DNA of 64,000 nucleotides from Maritimibacter sp. 55A14 (GCF_003122205.1 NZ_QEYE01000004.1:161607-225606); one strand, 5' to 3'. Counted from the first letter of the stretch, positions 29,976 through 44,286 are shown. A program made the numbers and translations. The notes: generated by a model from the letters alone, not told the origin.

Positions 29976-30440
29976 TCAGGCGGCCTTGGACGGCCGCTCC
30001 TCGGTCAGCACGGCATAGAGCGTGGACGGATCGTCATTGGCCCGCAGCTTGGAGCAGATCGCGTTGTCGCGCAGCGTGCGCGACACCAGAGCCAGCGCCT
30101 TGAGGTGATCCACGCCGGAGTTCTCGGGCGCGAAAAGCGCGAAGACCAGATCGACCGGCTGCCGATCCACCGAATCGAAATCGACCGGCTTTTCGAGCCG
30201 CAGGAAGGCGCCAACGACCTTGTCGGTGCCGTCGATGCGGGCATGGGGCAGCGCGACGCCATGGCCGACACCGGTCGGACCCAGGCTTTCGCGGTCCTGG
30301 AGTGCATCGAAACAGGCGGCCGCGCTGAATCCGTGGGCCGTTCCCGCAAGATCGGCCAGCTCCTGAAGGATACGCTTCTTGCTGGTCAGATGACCCACAA
30401 CCTTGACCGCCCCGGGCGTAAGGATGTCCTTGACGTTCAT
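29976..30440 (-). CDS. ptsN: PTS nitrogen regulatory IIA protein (PtsN, EIIA-Ntr)
   Basis: Phosphorylatable regulator of the nitrogen PTS, which controls processes such as potassium uptake rather than sugar import. The start MNVKDILTPG gives 154 residues; the open frame extends upstream without homology. The phosphorylated histidine is in GVALPHARID (H66). It lies 37 bases after hpf. The hpf-ptsN pairing is usual in proteobacteria, where rpoN often precedes it; rpoN is absent here. Confidence 0.93.
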   Translation of the reverse strand: MNVKDILTPGAVKVVGHLTSKKRILQELADLAGTAHGFSAAACFDALQDRESLGPTGVGHGVALPHARIDGTDKVVGAFLRLEKPVDFDSVDRQPVDLVFALFAPENSGVDHLKALALVSRTLRDNAICSKLRANDDPSTLYAVLTEERPSKAA

Positions 30441-30477
30441 GTCAATCTTTCCGGTCGGCCGCCCTTCGGTGGTCTTG

Positions 30478-31050
30478 TCATGCGTTGCGCGGGTCGATCC
30501 AGCCGATGTTGCCGTCGTCTCGGCGATACACGACATTCACCCCGTCATGGCCCTCGTTTCGGAATACCAGGATCGGGGCGCCCGCCAGCTCCATCTGCAT
30601 GACCGCCTCACCGACCGAGAGCGAAGGAACCTTGGTTTCCATCTCGGCGACGATGATCGGCTGGAGCGTGTCGGTGTCCGTATCCTCGTCGGCATCCGAT
30701 GACGCGAGGATATAGGTGGAAGCGCCGATGGTTTCAACCGGAGAGGTGCGTTCGCGGTGATGATTCTTCAGCCGGCGCTTGTAGCGGCGAAGCTGCTTTT
30801 CCATCTTGTCGCAGCATTGCTCGAAGGCGCCGTAGATCTCGGTCGCGCGGGCCCTGGCCTGCGCGGTCAGCCCGGTGGACAGATGCACCGTCGCCTCGCA
30901 GACATACTCATGCGCATCGCGGGAGAACACCACATTCGCGTCGGTCGGACGCTCGGCATATTTTTCCACGACGGCATCAAGCCCTTGCTCCACATGAATT
31001 TTTAGGGCGTCACCAATGTCGATCTGCTTGCCGCTGATTTGGTAGAGCAT
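30478..31050 (-). CDS. hpf: ribosome hibernation promoting factor, long form (HPF/RaiA)
   Basis: Dimerises 70S ribosomes into inactive 100S particles in stationary phase. Two adjacent ATG codons are possible; AGGAGG sits best for the second, giving 190 residues starting MLYQISGKQ. The N-terminal beta-alpha domain (about 1-105) is followed by a linker and the C-terminal dimerisation domain (FRNEGHDGVNVVYRRDDGNIG region). This makes it a long HPF. It is upstream of ptsN. A 283-base gap separates it from lptB and probably carries its promoter. Confidence 0.93.
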   Translation of the reverse strand: MLYQISGKQIDIGDALKIHVEQGLDAVVEKYAERPTDANVVFSRDAHEYVCEATVHLSTGLTAQARARATEIYGAFEQCCDKMEKQLRRYKRRLKNHHRERTSPVETIGASTYILASSDADEDTDTDTLQPIIVAEMETKVPSLSVGEAVMQMELAGAPILVFRNEGHDGVNVVYRRDDGNIGWIDPRNA

Positions 31051-31333
31051 CATGCCTCCTCGATATAAAACATGCGCGTGACCTTCGGGGCCGGGCAAAC
31101 GGGCCGCGCGCAGCCGCAGCCGCCCGGTGTAAATGGCTGTGAGAGGTGGGCCGCCGTCTGCGCGTTGCGGAAACATGTCGCGGCGAGGGTGCGGGGCGGC
31201 ACCGCTCGGACGATGGCGGTATTATCTTTCATCACTCGTATTTGGCTACAGCATGGCGTGGGATGTCAACGGCAATGCGGTGCAAATTTCCGTTGCCCGC
31301 GGCCGGGGGGACTCGCCGCACGGGCGGCACGCG

Positions 31334-32095
31334 TCAGCTTATGCGGAAGTTCTGGCCCAGATAGACGCGGCGCACGTTCTCGTCGCGCACCACCTCGTCG
31401 GTGGTGCCGCTCATCAGCACCATGCCGTCATGCAGGATATAGGCGCGGTCCACGATCTCGAGCGTTTCGCGCACGTTGTGGTCTGTGATCAGCACACCGA
31501 TGCCGCGGGTCTTGAGTTGGGCGACCAGCGTGCGAATGTCGCCCACCGCGATAGGGTCGACGCCGGCGAAAGGTTCGTCCAGAAGCAGGTATTTCGGGTC
31601 CGACGCCAGGCAGCGCGCGATCTCGACCCGCCGCCGCTCACCGCCGGAGAGCGCCAGCGCCGGCGCGCGCCGCAAATGCTCGATCGCGAATTCCGAGAGC
31701 AGCTCTTCCAGCCGCTCCTTGCGTTGCAGCCGGTCCTTTTCGGTGATCTCGAGAATCGAGAGGATGTTGTCCTCTACCGACATGCCGCGGAAGATCGAGA
31801 CTTCCTGCGGCAGATAGCCGATCCCCATGCGCGCGCGCCGATACATCGGCAGCACGGTCGCGTCCTGCCCGTCGATGACGACCGAGCCGCTGTCGGGCTG
31901 GATCAGCCCGGCGATGGCGTAAAAGCAGGTCGTCTTGCCGGACCCGTTGGGACCGAGCAGCGCCACCACCTCGCCGCGGTCGAGCGACAGGCTGACATCG
32001 CGGATCACCGGCTTGCGGCGGTAGCTCTTGCGCAGGTTGGAGACGCGCAGGCCCGCATCGCCATCAGCAACGGAAAGGCTGGGCTTGACGTTCAT
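31334..32095 (-). CDS. lptB: LPS export ABC transporter ATP-binding protein LptB
   Basis: Cytoplasmic ATPase of the LptB2FGC complex that pulls lipopolysaccharide from the inner membrane. The 253-residue protein has Walker A GPNGSGKTT, the signature LSGGERRRVEIAR, Walker B LLLDEPFAG and the H-loop ITDHNV. Its start overlaps the lptA stop by 4 bases. It is the last gene of kdsD-lptC-lptA-lptB, which unites KDO synthesis with LPS transport. Confidence 0.95.
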   Translation of the reverse strand: MNVKPSLSVADGDAGLRVSNLRKSYRRKPVIRDVSLSLDRGEVVALLGPNGSGKTTCFYAIAGLIQPDSGSVVIDGQDATVLPMYRRARMGIGYLPQEVSIFRGMSVEDNILSILEITEKDRLQRKERLEELLSEFAIEHLRRAPALALSGGERRRVEIARCLASDPKYLLLDEPFAGVDPIAVGDIRTLVAQLKTRGIGVLITDHNVRETLEIVDRAYILHDGMVLMSGTTDEVVRDENVRRVYLGQNFRIS

Positions 32096-32598
32096 CCGTC
32101 GCTCTCCGGACGCAGGATGGTACGGACCGGACCCTGCATCGTGCCCTTGCCGGTGGCCAGATCCACGGTGAAGCGCTGCCCCGAGATCGCATTGGGTCCC
32201 TGGGTCAGCAGCACGTTGCCGGTCATCACGATGGTGCCCGCGTCGATGGAATAGACCGCCTCGTCCGACTCGGCCGCCTCGTCGAGATTGGTCACGACCA
32301 CACCCCCGGTGGCGTGCATCTGGCTGATCCGGGTCCGCCCGGTTTCCGGGTCCTTGGCATAGATCACCCGCAGCCGTTCGGCCGCGAGGCGCATGTCGCC
32401 CTGCCCGACCCGCACATGCCCGCTGAAGAGCGCGTCGCCATCCTCCTGATCCACGTCGAGCTGATCGGCCGAGACCTCCACCGGAAGTTTCATGTCATGG
32501 CTCAGCGTGCCGAAGGGCACTTCCATGCCCTGCGCCCCGGCGATCGTGGCGCCGGCGGTCAGGGCGAAAGCTGCAAGGATGGTGCGGATCACGGACAT
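32092..32598 (-). CDS. lptA: LPS transport periplasmic protein LptA
   Basis: Periplasmic bridge protein carrying lipopolysaccharide from LptC to LptD. The 168-residue precursor has a signal peptide (about residues 1-22, ending AGA/Q) and the OstA-fold core (PVEVSADQLDVDQEDGDALFSG, then GNVLLTQGPNAISG). It lies 22 bases after lptC and overlaps lptB. Size and position in the lpt operon match LptA. Confidence 0.92.
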   Translation of the reverse strand: MSVIRTILAAFALTAGATIAGAQGMEVPFGTLSHDMKLPVEVSADQLDVDQEDGDALFSGHVRVGQGDMRLAAERLRVIYAKDPETGRTRISQMHATGGVVVTNLDEAAESDEAVYSIDAGTIVMTGNVLLTQGPNAISGQRFTVDLATGKGTMQGPVRTILRPESDG

Positions 32599-32620
32599 GA
32601 ACGGCCTGCGGGTCTGGAAA

Positions 32621-33223
32621 TCACGGCTCGTATATCAGGTTAACGCCGTTCTTGAAAACAAGAACGTAGCGCGCGGGTTCTCCCGGTCTGCGGGTAAGCT
32701 GCATTTGACCGGCCGTGATGCGCCCCGGCGGGCCCGAAGCGCGCACTTTGCCGGCGCTTTCGAGCCGGGTTTCGTCGAGATAGGCGAAGATCACGTCGGT
32801 CTGCGCGTCGTAACCGGCGGAGGAGACCAGATCGACCTCGCCCGAGAGCCGCACAAGCCGCGTGTCGAGGTCGAGCGTGCCCTCCCGTGCGGTCACGTCG
32901 ACCACCGCGCCACCGGGCGTCGTGAGCTGCGCGGTCAGCCGCTCGGCCTGGAGCATCGACGGATTGGCCGGATCGGGCGACAGTGCGTCGGCCGTCACCC
33001 GGATCGCGCTGCCGTCCGTTGTCACCCCGGCATAATCGGGCGCGCCGACCTGCTCGCCGCGGGATTTCTCGGCGATCTCGACATCGGAATAGGGGATCTC
33101 CAGCCCGTCGCGGTCCGGCCGCGAGAAGAGGAACAGCGTGGAGAGAAGCGCCAGTGCGAGGATCGGCAAGGCCACCTTCACCCAGGCGATGAAGCGGGAA
33201 TAGGCGTTGTCGGCGCGGGCCAT
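32621..33223 (-). CDS. lptC: LPS export protein LptC
   Basis: Single-pass inner-membrane protein that links LptBFG to LptA. The 200-residue protein has an N-terminal transmembrane helix (about 14-33, VKVALPILALALLSTLFLF) and a periplasmic beta-jellyroll-like region. It lies 5 bases after kdsD and just before lptA. LptC is poorly conserved in sequence, so the call leans on topology, length and the operon. Confidence 0.88.
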   Translation of the reverse strand: MARADNAYSRFIAWVKVALPILALALLSTLFLFSRPDRDGLEIPYSDVEIAEKSRGEQVGAPDYAGVTTDGSAIRVTADALSPDPANPSMLQAERLTAQLTTPGGAVVDVTAREGTLDLDTRLVRLSGEVDLVSSAGYDAQTDVIFAYLDETRLESAGKVRASGPPGRITAGQMQLTRRPGEPARYVLVFKNGVNLIYEP

Positions 33224-33228
33224 GACTG

Positions 33229-34206
33229 TCAGGCGACCCCGGCGCGCAGGCAGTCATGGATATGCAGAATGCCTTCGGCGCGGGTTCCCGTGGCGTTGTC
33301 GGTGACGAAGAGACAGGTGATTTTGCGCGCATTCATCAGCGCGACGGCCTCCTCGGCAAGTTGGTCGGCGGCGATGGTCAGCGGGCTGGCCGTCATCACC
33401 TCGGCGGCGCTGTGGGTCAGCAGCCCATCCATGTGGCGGCGCAAGTCGCCGTCGGTCACGACCCCGACGAGCGCGCCGTCAGCGTCCTGGACCCCGGCCA
33501 CGCCGAAACCCTTCTGGCTCATCACGAGCAGCACATCGGGCATTGGCGTGTCCGCGGCCACCAGCGGCACTTCCGCGCCCCGGTGCATCAGGTCGCCCGC
33601 CTTGGCCAGCCGCGCGCCCAGCTTTCCGCCGGGATGGAAGTCGCGGAAATCGGCGGGGGTGAACTGGCGGTGCTCCATCAGCGCGATGGCCAGCGCGTCG
33701 CCCAGCGCCAGCGTCATGGTGGTCGAAGTGGTGGGCACGATGCCGGTGTCGCAGGCTTCCGGCGCCTCCGGCAGCAGGATCGCCACATCCGATTGCACCA
33801 GCAGCGTGCTACCGGCGCGGCCCGCCACGCCGATCAGCGGAATGCCGAAGCGCCGCGTATGGGCGATGATGTCGGAAAGCTCCGGCGTCTCGCCTGAATT
33901 CGACAGGACCAGCGTGACATCCCCGCGCGACAGCATTCCCAGATCGCCGTGGCTGGCCTCGGCGGGGTGGACGAAATGCGCGGGCGTACCGGTGGAGGCC
34001 AGCGTCGCCGCGATCTTGCGCGCGATATGGCCGGACTTGCCCATGCCCGACACGATAACCCTGCCCCGCGCCTCCAGCATCAACCTTACGGCTTGGGTGA
34101 AGCTTTCGCCCAGCGCGTCGGCCAGCAGGACCAGCGCATCGGCCTCGCGCTTCACGACACGGCGGCCGGCAGTCAGGAGTGTTTCATCTGTCATCGCGGT
34201 CAGCAT
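33229..34206 (-). CDS. kdsD: arabinose-5-phosphate isomerase (KpsF/GutQ family)
   Basis: Interconverts ribulose-5-phosphate and arabinose-5-phosphate, the first step toward KDO. The 325-residue protein has an N-terminal SIS domain (SGMGKSGHIARKIAATLASTG, SNSGET) and two C-terminal CBS domains. It heads kdsD-lptC-lptA-lptB. A second ATG four codons in (34194) is equally possible; neither start has a strong ribosome-binding site. The rnd stop is 9 bases upstream, so read-through from rnd is likely. Confidence 0.93.
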   Translation of the reverse strand: MLTAMTDETLLTAGRRVVKREADALVLLADALGESFTQAVRLMLEARGRVIVSGMGKSGHIARKIAATLASTGTPAHFVHPAEASHGDLGMLSRGDVTLVLSNSGETPELSDIIAHTRRFGIPLIGVAGRAGSTLLVQSDVAILLPEAPEACDTGIVPTTSTTMTLALGDALAIALMEHRQFTPADFRDFHPGGKLGARLAKAGDLMHRGAEVPLVAADTPMPDVLLVMSQKGFGVAGVQDADGALVGVVTDGDLRRHMDGLLTHSAAEVMTASPLTIAADQLAEEAVALMNARKITCLFVTDNATGTRAEGILHIHDCLRAGVA

Positions 34207-34215
34207 ACGCCCATT

Positions 34216-34827
34216 CTAGTGGGCGAAAATGTCCATGTCGGGCCAGCCGGCAAGATCCAGCCGGGCGCGGGTGGGCAGGAAGTCGAAACAGGATTGCGCC
34301 AGGTCCGTGCGACCCTCGCGCTCCAGCCGGGCGTCGAGTTCCGCCTTCAGCCGGTGGAGGTAGAGCACATCGGAGGCCGCATAGTCCATCTGCGCGGTAC
34401 TGAGTTTCGCCGCGCCCCAGTCGGAGCTTTGCTGCTGCTTGGAGATATCGACGCCGAGCAATTCCTGAAGCAGGTATTTCAGCCCATGCCGGTCGGTATA
34501 GGTGCGCACCAGCTTGGAGGCGATCTTGGTGCAGTAGACCGGCGTCGCCAGCTCTCCGAAGGCGTGCAGCAGCACGGCGATGTCGAAGCGTCCGAAATGG
34601 AAAAGCTTGAGCACCTGCGGATCGGCCAGCATCCGCGCCAGGTTCGGCGCCGAGGTCTGGCCCTTGGCGATCTGCACCAGATGCGCGTCGCCGTCGCCGC
34701 CCGAAAGTTGCACCAAGCAGAGCCTGTCGCGATGCGGGTTCAGGCCCATCGTCTCGCAGTCCACGGCCACGATGGAACCGAGGGTCAGACCGTCGGGCAG
34801 GTCGCCCTGATGAAGATGGTTTGTCAC
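34216..34827 (-). CDS. rnd: ribonuclease D-type 3'-5' exonuclease (short form)
   Basis: DEDD-family exonuclease predicted to trim RNA 3' ends. Starting at a GTG with GAGGGA upstream it is 203 residues, so it has the catalytic domain but no HRDC domains; this short form is common in alphaproteobacteria. Catalytic motifs: AVDCETMGL (Exo I), HFGRFDIAVL (Exo II) and YAASDVLYLHRL (Exo III). Longer upstream reading runs through the tRNA-Leu gene and is rejected. It lies just downstream of that tRNA, on the same strand. Confidence 0.88.
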   Translation of the reverse strand: MTNHLHQGDLPDGLTLGSIVAVDCETMGLNPHRDRLCLVQLSGGDGDAHLVQIAKGQTSAPNLARMLADPQVLKLFHFGRFDIAVLLHAFGELATPVYCTKIASKLVRTYTDRHGLKYLLQELLGVDISKQQQSSDWGAAKLSTAQMDYAASDVLYLHRLKAELDARLEREGRTDLAQSCFDFLPTRARLDLAGWPDMDIFAH

Positions 34828-34865
34828 GTCAATCCCTCGTCTCTGGCCGGACCGGAGGAGGGATA

Positions 34866-34952
34866 TGGTGCCCAGGAGAGGACTCGAACCTCCACGTCCA
34901 TACAGACACCAGCACCTGAAGCTGGCGCGTCTACCAATTCCGCCACCTGGGC
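34866..34952 (-). tRNA. tRNA-Leu (anticodon CAG)
   Basis: 87-base tRNA with encoded CCA. The acceptor arms GCCCAGG and CCTGGGC pair. The anticodon arm is CCAGC-TTCAGGT-GCTGG with CAG at the anticodon. A long variable arm fits class II tRNA-Leu, and the T arm reads GGAGG-TTCGAGT-CCTCT. Confidence 0.97.
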
Positions 34953-34969
34953 CGGTGTCGTGAGAGCGG

Positions 34970-34998
34970 CGTTTACAGAGCCGCGCGGGCGGTGTCAA
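34970..34998 (-). promoter_or_regulatory. promoter of tRNA-Leu
   Basis: On the minus strand TTGACA (34998-34993) and TAAACG (34975-34970) are separated by 17 bases. The -10 ends 17 bases before the tRNA 5' end. The perfect -35 makes this the likely start of the tRNA-Leu-rnd transcript. Confidence 0.6.
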
Positions 34999-35090
34999 CG
35001 GGCCTTGAGGCGCGATCTTCAGAATTGCGCCTTGTCCGGTCCGGCCACGGCGGGTATTCCCTTGGGGGACAGGCTTCAGGAGGGTTCCCC

Positions 35091-36074
35091 ATGTCGAAAC
35101 TCGTCACCATTTTCGGCGGCTCGGGCTTCGTCGGACGCTACATAACCCAGCGTCTGGCCCATGAGGGATGGCGGGTGCGCGTCGCGGTGCGCCGCCCCAA
35201 CGAGGCAATCTTCGTGCGGACCTATGGAGATGTCGGCCAGGTGGCGCCGGTTTTCGCCAATATCCGCGATGACCACACCACCGCCGAGGTGATCCGCGGT
35301 GCCGATGTCGTCATCAACTGCGTGGGCATCCTTTCGGAAACGAGCCATCAGAAATTCGACACGATCCAGGCCGAGGGCGCGGCACGCATTGCGAGGCTTG
35401 CCGCCGAGGCCGGGGTCGAACGGATGGTCCATATCTCAGCCATCGGCGCGGATGCCGAGAGCAACAGCGCCTATGCCCGGACCAAGGCCGAGGGCGAAGC
35501 GGCGGTGCTGAAGCATTTCCCGCAGGCGGTGATCCTGCGCCCTTCGGTAATTTTCGGGCCGGAGGACCAGTTCTTCAACCGCTTCGCGCAGATGTCGCGC
35601 TTCTCGGTGATGTTGCCGCTGGTGGGGGCCGAGACGCGGTTCCAGCCGGTCTATGTGGACGATGTTGCCCATGCCGCGGCCAAGGCGGCGCTCGGCCGGG
35701 CCGCGCCCGGCATCTACGAGCTCGGAGGGCCGGACGTGGCCAGTTTCCGCGCCCTGATGCAGAAGATGCTGGGTATCGTGGGCCGCCGCAGGCTGCTGGT
35801 GGGTCTGCCCTTCTGGGCGGCGTGGATCATGGCGCGGATGCTGGGCGCGGTGCAGTCGGTCACGCTGGGGCTCTTCCACAATTCGGTGCTGACGGTCGAC
35901 CAGGTGCGCCAGCTCCGCCGCGACAATGTGGTGGCCGAGGGCGCACGCGGTTTCGCCGATATGGGGATCGAGCCCACGGCGATGGACGCTGTGCTGGAGA
36001 GCTATCTCTACAAGTACCGCCCGGCCGGCCAGTACACCGCGCTTCAGGCCTCGGCCCGCAACTTCAGGGTCTGA
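35091..36074 (+). CDS. NDUFA9-like NAD(P)-binding SDR protein (atypical short-chain dehydrogenase)
   Basis: Rossmann-fold protein similar to the accessory complex I subunit NDUFA9 and to NAD-dependent epimerases. The ATG after an AGGAGGG site gives 327 residues. The nucleotide motif is [11 protein letters not shown], followed by VINCVGIL, and [16 protein letters not shown] in the middle. The catalytic YxxxK of classical SDRs is seen only as YARTKAEGE. Its true role in bacteria is not settled; a complex I assembly or quinone-related function is inferred from the mitochondrial relative. It ends 11 bases into the convergent CoA-transferase gene. Confidence 0.82.
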   Translation: MSKLVTIFGGSGFVGRYITQRLAHEGWRVRVAVRRPNEAIFVRTYGDVGQVAPVFANIRDDHTTAEVIRGADVVINCVGILSETSHQKFDTIQAEGAARIARLAAEAGVERMVHISAIGADAESNSAYARTKAEGEAAVLKHFPQAVILRPSVIFGPEDQFFNRFAQMSRFSVMLPLVGAETRFQPVYVDDVAHAAAKAALGRAAPGIYELGGPDVASFRALMQKMLGIVGRRRLLVGLPFWAAWIMARMLGAVQSVTLGLFHNSVLTVDQVRQLRRDNVVAEGARGFADMGIEPTAMDAVLESYLYKYRPAGQYTALQASARNFRV

Positions 36075-37164
36075 CGGGCCGCGCCCAGCGCGCCAGGACC
36101 GCCGCGATATCCTGCGCCTCGCGTTCCTCGCCGGGCCGCGCGCCGCCGGGTGTGCGCGACAGGCGCGGCGCGGCCTGCGGTTGCCAGACGCCGCCGGGCG
36201 CGGGAAAGCTGCCGCGCGCCGCGTTATGCGGGTGGTGGCGCGCCTCCGCCAGGCTCAGCACCGGCGCGGCGCAGGCGTCCGTACCTTCCAGCAGTGCCGC
36301 CCATTCGTCGCGGGTTTTCGTGGCGAAGACCTCCGCCAGCCGGGCGCGCAGATGCGGCCAGCCCGCTCGGTCGTGCTGTGGCGGCAGGTCGGCGTCGCCC
36401 AGCCCCAGCCGCGCCAGAAGCTCGGCGTAGAATTGCGGCTCCAGCGCGCCGACGGCCATATGGCCGCCGCAGGCGCATTCATAGCTGGTATAGAACGGCG
36501 CCGATCCGTCCAGCAGGTTCGACGCACGCCGGTCGGACCAGAGCCCCGATTGCAACATGGAATAGATCATCGTGGTCAGATGAGCCGTGCCATCCGTGAT
36601 AGCGGCATCCACCACCTGTCCCTGCCCTGAACCGCGCGCCTCCAGAAGCGCGCAGACCATGCCGAAGGCCAGGTACATCGCGCCGCCGCCGAAATCGCCA
36701 AGCAGGTTGAGCGGCGGCACCGGCGCCCCTGCCCCGCCGATGGCGTGCAGCGCCCCGGTGATCGCGATATAGGTGATGTCGTGGCCGGCGCTCGTGGCTA
36801 GCGGCCCGTCCTGGCCCCAGCCGGTCATCCGCCCGTAGACGAGGCGCGGATTGATACCGGCCACCGCGTCCGGCCCCAGCCCCAGCCGCTCCATCACGCC
36901 GGGGCGGGCGCCCTCGATCAGCGCGTCGGCATGGGTCAGCAGCTCGCGCGCCTGCGCCAGCCCCTCCGCCGATTTCAGGTCAAGCGCCGCGAAACCGCGC
37001 CCGCGGTTGAGCAGGTCGACCTCCTGCGGGATCAGCGGTTTCGCGTTCGGCCGTTCGATCCGCAGCACCTCCGCGCCCATGTCGGCCAGCAGCATCGCCG
37101 CGAAGGGCGTCGGGCCCAGCCCCGCGAACTCGACGACCCGGATGCCTGCGAGCGGCCCGCTCAT
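36064..37164 (-). CDS. CaiB/BaiF CoA-transferase family protein (alpha-methylacyl-CoA racemase-like)
   Basis: Class III CoA-transferase fold. The N-terminus ([33 protein letters not shown]) and [18 protein letters not shown] and [15 protein letters not shown] stretches resemble alpha-methylacyl-CoA racemases. These epimerise 2-methyl-branched acyl-CoAs during branched-chain fatty acid oxidation. 366 residues is normal. The aspartate in the GDFGGG stretch is placed like the racemase catalytic Asp, favouring racemase over transferase. The ATG overlaps the uppP stop by 4 bases. Confidence 0.83.
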   Translation of the reverse strand: MSGPLAGIRVVEFAGLGPTPFAAMLLADMGAEVLRIERPNAKPLIPQEVDLLNRGRGFAALDLKSAEGLAQARELLTHADALIEGARPGVMERLGLGPDAVAGINPRLVYGRMTGWGQDGPLATSAGHDITYIAITGALHAIGGAGAPVPPLNLLGDFGGGAMYLAFGMVCALLEARGSGQGQVVDAAITDGTAHLTTMIYSMLQSGLWSDRRASNLLDGSAPFYTSYECACGGHMAVGALEPQFYAELLARLGLGDADLPPQHDRAGWPHLRARLAEVFATKTRDEWAALLEGTDACAAPVLSLAEARHHPHNAARGSFPAPGGVWQPQAAPRLSRTPGGARPGEEREAQDIAAVLARWARPVRP

Positions 37165-37979
37165 GCCGCGCTTCCGCCATAGGCCAGCGCCAGCAGCGCG
37201 ATGCCAAGGATCACCCGGTAGATCACGTAGGGCGTAAAGCTCACCCGGTCGAGAAATCGCATCATCAGCGCCAGCGCGATATAGGCCGCGCCGAAGGCCA
37301 GCACCGCCGCGATGCCCGCCGTCGCGACCAGTTCCGCCCCGGCATCGCTGCGCGCCACGTCGAGCGCCAGCAACCCGCCGGTGGCCAGCGTGATCGGGAT
37401 CGACATCAGCATGGAAATGCGCGTGGCGTCGTGACGCTCATACCCCAGCGCCCGCGCGCCGGTGATGCAGATGCCCGAGCGCGACACGCCGGGGACGAGC
37501 GACAGGACCTGCCACAGGCCCAGCTTCACCGCGTCGCCGCCGGACCAGTCGGCGGCGCGCTGCGACTGCGCGCCCAGATGGTCCATCGCCCAGAGCAGCA
37601 GGCCGAAGAGGATCATCGTCCAGCCGATGATGCGCACGTCGCGCAGGTGCTCGGCCCAGCCCATCACCGCAATGGTCCCGCCGACGAGCACCGCAGGCAC
37701 GGTCGCGACGACCAGGTTGCGGGCCAGCCGGACATCGGGCCGGTGCATATGGCCCCGCGCAAGCCCGCCCAGGCCGCGCAGCGCGAGCATCGAATCACGC
37801 CGGAAATAGAGGATCACCGCGAGGATCGAGCCCAGATGCACCGCGACATCGAGCGCCAGCCCGTCCTTCGTGGTTCCACCAAGCTGATGCAACAGCGCCA
37901 GATGCGCGGATGAGGAGATCGGCAGGAACTCGGTAATGCCCTGAACGACAGCTAGAATAGCGATGTAGAACAGGGACAT
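37161..37979 (-). CDS. uppP: undecaprenyl-diphosphatase UppP (BacA)
   Basis: Dephosphorylates undecaprenyl pyrophosphate so the lipid carrier for peptidoglycan and surface glycans can be reused; high levels give bacitracin resistance. The start [14 protein letters not shown] gives 272 residues. Signature motifs are [15 protein letters not shown] near the N-terminus and PGVSRSG in the middle. Seven or eight hydrophobic segments are visible. The start faces a 222-base AT-rich gap shared with gltD. Confidence 0.95.
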   Translation of the reverse strand: MSLFYIAILAVVQGITEFLPISSSAHLALLHQLGGTTKDGLALDVAVHLGSILAVILYFRRDSMLALRGLGGLARGHMHRPDVRLARNLVVATVPAVLVGGTIAVMGWAEHLRDVRIIGWTMILFGLLLWAMDHLGAQSQRAADWSGGDAVKLGLWQVLSLVPGVSRSGICITGARALGYERHDATRISMLMSIPITLATGGLLALDVARSDAGAELVATAGIAAVLAFGAAYIALALMMRFLDRVSFTPYVIYRVILGIALLALAYGGSAA

Positions 37980-38201
37980 GGGCGGGCTTTCTGATTCTTC
38001 TGACGCCAAGCTAGCGGCGAGGCGCGGAAATGGAAGGATGGATATAGGTCAGCACATATGATATTTTTTCTTCAAATGCGCGACCTCAGGAGTCCGAGAA
38101 GGTAAAATTTTCTGTATTTATGTCAGCAATACTGTCTTTTATTTGAGACGGCCGCAGAGTACACCTGCGCGGCGTCACCAGTGAGGGAGGTCTGGTAGAT
38201 C

Positions 38202-39635
38202 ATGGCAAAGCAGCCAATGCTGAAATTCGTGACCCTGGGCAAGGAAATGCCCGAAAAACGGCCGGCCAAAAAGCGGTCGCACGATTTCAATGAGATCTAT
38301 GGCGAATACGCGGACCAGAAGGCCCGCGAGCAGGCCGGGCGGTGCAGCCAGTGCGGCGTGCCTTATTGCCAGACGCATTGCCCATTGCACAACAACATCC
38401 CCGACTGGTTGCGCCTGACCGCCGAAGGGCGGTTGCAGGAAGCCTACGAGATGTCGCAGGCGACCAACACATTTCCCGAGATCTGCGGGCGTATCTGCCC
38501 GCAGGACCGGCTCTGCGAAGGCAATTGCGTGATCGAGAAGTCGGGCCACGGCACCGTGACGATCGGGCAGGTGGAGAAATACATCACCGACACCGCGTGG
38601 GAAGAAGGCTGGGTGCAGCCCATCGCCCCCGCCGCGGAGCGCCCCGAAAGCGTGGGCATCATCGGCGCGGGTCCCGGCGGGCTGGCGGCGGCCGACCGGC
38701 TCCGCCGCGCCGGCGTGCAGGTGACGGTCTACGACCGCTACGACCGTGCCGGCGGGCTGATGACCTATGGCATTCCCGGCTTCAAGCTGGAAAAGCAGGT
38801 CGTCATGCGCCGCAACGAACAGCTCGAACAGGGCGGCGTGACCTTCCGGCTCGACTGCAATGTGGGTGAGGATATCGCTTTCGACGAAATCTTCGGCACG
38901 CATGACGCGGTGATCGTCGCCACCGGCGTCTACAAGTCCCGCGACCTTGGCGGGCCGGGGGCCGGGCTGGGCAATATCGTGCGCGCCATCGACTATCTGA
39001 CCGCCTCCAACCGCAAGAGCTTTGGCGACGACGTTCCGGAATTCGACAGCGGCGCGCTCGACGCGGAGGGCAAGCGCGTCGTCGTCATCGGCGGAGGCGA
39101 CACGGCGATGGACTGCGTGCGCACCGCGATCCGGCAGGGCGCCACCTCGGTCAAATGCCTCTACCGGCGGGACCGCGCGAATATGCCCGGCAGCCAGCGC
39201 GAGGTCGCCAATGCCGAGGAGGAGGGCGTCGAGTTCGTCTGGCTGACCGCGCCCAAGGGCTTCACCGGCGACGATACGGTGACGGGTGTGCGGGTGGCCA
39301 AGATGCGGCTGGGCCAGCCCGACCAGACCGGGCGCCAGACCCCGGAGGAGATCGAGGGCGCGGATTACACGGAACCCGCCGAACTGGTCATCAAGGCGCT
39401 GGGCTTCGAGCCCGAGGAGTTGCCGAAGCTCTGGGATGTACCGGAACTCGAAGTGACGCGCTGGGGCACGGTCAAGGCCGATTTCCGCACCCATGCGACA
39501 CAGATGGACGGCGTGTACGCGGTGGGCGATATCGTGCGCGGCGCGTCGCTGGTGGTCTGGGCGATCCGCGACGGGCGCGAGGCGGCCGATGCGATCCTGG
39601 AGCGGTTCGCGACCGCGGCGGTCGCGGCGGAGTGA
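38202..39635 (+). CDS. gltD: glutamate synthase (NADPH) small subunit
   Basis: Flavoprotein subunit passing electrons from NADPH to GltB. The 477-residue protein has N-terminal cysteines for iron-sulfur clusters (GRCSQCGVPYCQTHCPLHN and CGRICPQDRLCEGNC). It also has FAD-binding GAGPGGLAAADRLRRAG and NADPH-binding VIGGGDTAMDC. It precedes gltB, separated by 115 bases rich in hairpins. The upstream AT-rich region (37980-38201) is the obvious place for nitrogen control, but I could not assign a defined promoter there. Confidence 0.96.
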   Translation: MAKQPMLKFVTLGKEMPEKRPAKKRSHDFNEIYGEYADQKAREQAGRCSQCGVPYCQTHCPLHNNIPDWLRLTAEGRLQEAYEMSQATNTFPEICGRICPQDRLCEGNCVIEKSGHGTVTIGQVEKYITDTAWEEGWVQPIAPAAERPESVGIIGAGPGGLAAADRLRRAGVQVTVYDRYDRAGGLMTYGIPGFKLEKQVVMRRNEQLEQGGVTFRLDCNVGEDIAFDEIFGTHDAVIVATGVYKSRDLGGPGAGLGNIVRAIDYLTASNRKSFGDDVPEFDSGALDAEGKRVVVIGGGDTAMDCVRTAIRQGATSVKCLYRRDRANMPGSQREVANAEEEGVEFVWLTAPKGFTGDDTVTGVRVAKMRLGQPDQTGRQTPEEIEGADYTEPAELVIKALGFEPEELPKLWDVPELEVTRWGTVKADFRTHATQMDGVYAVGDIVRGASLVVWAIRDGREAADAILERFATAAVAAE

Positions 39636-39644
39636 CCGGGGGAT

Positions 39645-39726
39645 GGGGGGCGCTGCCCCCCGTCCCCGCCGGGCGGGGACTCCCCCCGGAGTATTTGAGG
39701 AAAGATGAAGCAGGGGGCAGCCCCTG
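39645..39726. repeat. compound hairpin repeat between gltD and gltB
   Basis: Three GC hairpins: 39645-39661 (7-bp stem, loop GCT), 39662-39680 (8-bp stem) and 39711-39726 (6-bp stem). They flank the A-rich core CCGGAGTATTTGAGGAAAG. A related unit (hairpin, then CCGAGAATATTT core) occurs at 45841-45899. Similar elements recur between genes in Rhodobacteraceae. It may separate expression of gltD and gltB. Confidence 0.55.
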
Positions 39727-39750
39727 CGCCGTTCGGGAAAGGGCGGAGAT

Positions 39751-44286
<4,536 letters not shown>

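Noticed and set aside
34828..34998. N-terminal extension of rnd through tRNA-Leu
   Set aside because: The extension is tRNA sequence; the GTG at 34827 has a ribosome-binding site and fits the family.
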